From positions 1-64,000 of the forward strand of contig JAURLI010000011.1 of the NCBI GenBank assembly GCA_030831315.1: 64,000 bases of DNA. The letters run 5' to 3'. Below are positions 62,847-64,000 of the stretch, piece by piece. Under the pieces are notes generated by a model that was given only the letters and a program-made list of their open reading frames with translations, ran no database searches and was not told the origin of the DNA. A program made the position numbers and the translations under genes. Each line of letters starts with the position of its first letter. Position 1 is the stretch's first letter. The stretch comes from Alphaproteobacteria bacterium. Lineage in GTDB: Bacteria; Pseudomonadota; Alphaproteobacteria; SMXQ01.

Positions 62847-63586
62847 TTGTTCTCTCCAGCGGCAAGGTCGACCAGCGCCTTGCGTTCCCGTTTGGCCACG
62901 ACACTGCGCGCGATCAGTTTGCCCGCAACCACCACCGACACGGCGCCGAGCGCCGCCGCGGCGGTTTCCAGCCAGTGGCCATGCCTGTCGATCAGACCCT
63001 TGCTCCAGCCCGCGATGGCGGGATCGCTGATCCAGATTTCGCCCGCGATCCAGCCGATCAGGCCGGCGCCGAGCGCGACGAAGATCGGATAGCGGATCAG
63101 GATCTTCAGGATCAGCGTGCTGCCGTAGATGATCAACGGCACGCTGATGGCAAGCCCGACGCCGATCAACACGATATCACCCTTTGCCGCGGCGACGATG
63201 GCGATCACGTTGTCGAGGCTCATCACCGCATCGGCGACGACGATGGTCTTGATCGCGGCCCATATGCCGGCGGCGGCACCGTTGCCGTTTTCGTTCTCGC
63301 CGTTTTCCTCGTGCTCGGGGACCAGCATCTTCACGCCGATCCAGACCAGCAGCACGGCGCCGATGATCTTGAGATAGGGGATTGCCATCAGCTCGACGAT
63401 GAAGAAACAGAAGATCAGGCGCAGCACCACGGCGCCGCCGGCGCCCAGCCAGATCGCCTTGCTGCGCAGGTGGACCGGCAGCGAGCGCGAGGCCAGCGCG
63501 ATCACCACCGCGTTGTCGCCCGACAGCACGATGTTGACGCCGAGGATCTTGATAAGCCCTTCCCAGAATTCAGGCGAGGTCAGCAT
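62843..63586 (-). CDS. TerC/YjbE family membrane protein
   Basis: 247 residues with seven hydrophobic helices. Metal-site acidic motifs are LSGDNAVVIALA in helix 1 and MSLDNVIAIVAAA in the second half, the TerC duplication. YjbE/TerC proteins export manganese or calcium, sometimes loading secreted enzymes; tellurite resistance should not be assumed. I looked for a yybP-ykoY manganese riboswitch in the 120 bases upstream and saw none. Overlaps the Usp gene by four bases. Confidence 0.93.
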   Translation of the reverse strand: MLTSPEFWEGLIKILGVNIVLSGDNAVVIALASRSLPVHLRSKAIWLGAGGAVVLRLIFCFFIVELMAIPYLKIIGAVLLVWIGVKMLVPEHEENGENENGNGAAAGIWAAIKTIVVADAVMSLDNVIAIVAAAKGDIVLIGVGLAISVPLIIYGSTLILKILIRYPIFVALGAGLIGWIAGEIWISDPAIAGWSKGLIDRHGHWLETAAAALGAVSVVVAGKLIARSVVAKRERKALVDLAAGENK

Positions 63587-63708
63587 TTTCGTTTAAACCC
63601 GTGGGTATAAGTACGTGGTGCCGGGGAAGCTATGACGCCTCAGGCCCGGCTGTCCAGCGAAAGCGGTTCGCAACGGGGGGTTCGGGAAATATGGAAAGGG
63701 TGGGCCGC

Positions 63709-64000
63709 TCAGCGGCGCTCGCCCGCTTCCTTTTCTAGCTTTTCGATATTGCCGCGCAGGCTTTCGAGCCAGGGCGCATCTGGCGGCGACGTGCGCTCCA
63801 GCTCGCGCCAGAGTGCCAGCGCACCCGCCCGGTCGCCCGCCTGAGCGAGCGCGAGGCCCCGGTAGAACCGCGCCCCGGGATTGGCGGGCTCTGCCGCCAG
63901 CGCGGCATCGAAAGCGGCGCGCGCGGTGGGAGTTATGGTGCCGTTCTCGGCCGCCAGCCACGCCTCGCCATAGGCAATGGCGATGGTCGCGCGGCTCTTC
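63709..64000 (-). CDS. ccmI: C-terminal part of cytochrome c maturation protein CcmI (TPR domain), truncated by window end
   Basis: 96 codons before the stop are visible. They hold TPR helices typical of the CcmI/CycH C-terminus: AIAYGEAWLAAENGTITPTA, then FDAALAAEPANPGARFYRGL, and ALALWRELERTSPPDAPWLE. This region presents apocytochrome c to the haem lyase in the periplasm. The gene starts beyond the window, so membrane helices cannot be checked. Other ccm genes probably lie to the right. It runs toward terC with about 120 bases between. Confidence 0.8.
   Translation of the reverse strand, partial: KSRATIAIAYGEAWLAAENGTITPTARAAFDAALAAEPANPGARFYRGLALAQAGDRAGALALWRELERTSPPDAPWLESLRGNIEKLEKEAGERR

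Noticed and set aside
63587-63708. A yybP-ykoY-type manganese riboswitch before terC
   Set aside because: The leader lacks the conserved paired core of that riboswitch; only a GTTTAAAC palindrome and GC-rich DNA are seen.

Overview
The window is GC-rich, gene-dense chromosomal DNA from an alphaproteobacterium, most likely from the Rhodospirillales or a nearby order; I cannot name the genus. The evidence is gene content and order: a DUF1674 gene divergent from htpX-rsmB, with a heparinase II/III gene and purH in the same run; hemC-hemD-(mitofilin)-hemY next to tsaD and gpsA; an IalB-type secreted protein beside rlmN; and a CcmI-type cytochrome c maturation protein. I saw no IS element, prophage, integrase, plasmid gene or CRISPR array. 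No gene-free stretch exceeds about 215 bases.

Layout. 1-9407 (minus) is one co-directional run: htpX, rsmB, rpe, heparinase-like, a WecA/WbpL-like glycosyl-1-phosphate transferase, a WbpM/CapD-like sugar-nucleotide dehydratase, and purH (cut by the window start). 9502-11771 (plus) holds an SdhAF4-like gene, a secreted nuclease, a flavocytochrome-like reductase and a possible micro-ORF. 11774-14801 (minus) is acs with a small membrane protein and a small cytochrome c, preceded by a Rieske ferredoxin. 15038-17629 is a chemoreceptor with duplicated PAS-like domains. 17675-21188 (minus) is tsaD, a 2OG-oxygenase, gpsA, YciI and EVE. 21294-25386 (plus) is hemC, a hemD-mitofilin fusion and hemY, followed by tRNA-Thr(CGT).

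25674-29148 holds an ABM protein and a PepSY/response-regulator/histidine-kinase operon divergent from a glycine-zipper lipoprotein. Between the two units sits a strikingly regular four-hexamer operator candidate. 29237-33367 holds a LOG protein, a cNMP-binding EAL phosphodiesterase, a class II aldolase and an alpha/beta hydrolase. 33469-35277 is a metal cluster (cation transporter, SCO, PCuAC). 35350-39471 (minus) is a BI-1 protein and a YbbA/YbbP ABC pair. 39544-41863 (plus) is TesA-like, FIST and ThpR. 41845-48693 (minus) holds an LMW-PTP, a Na+/solute symporter, a LonB-like protease, a zincin and two EamA permeases. 48786-52304 (plus) holds a TrmH-like methyltransferase, IalB, rlmN and OmpA. 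52387-56872 (minus) holds a TRAP-TAXI transporter and two secreted proteins. argG is at 56990. 58204-64000 (minus) holds NnrU, folD, DUF167, YggT, a flavoprotein, Usp, TerC and the tail of ccmI. tRNA-Ala(CGC) is on the plus strand at 61001.

Most of this is core metabolism and envelope biology. The least ordinary items are the HemD-mitofilin fusion, the phased operator at 28472-28510, the acs/cytochrome c operon whose cytochrome lacks a methionine ligand, the duplicated PAS pair, and several strong dyads in promoter regions (9715, 36103, 55685). No clearly unprecedented multi-gene system was recognised.
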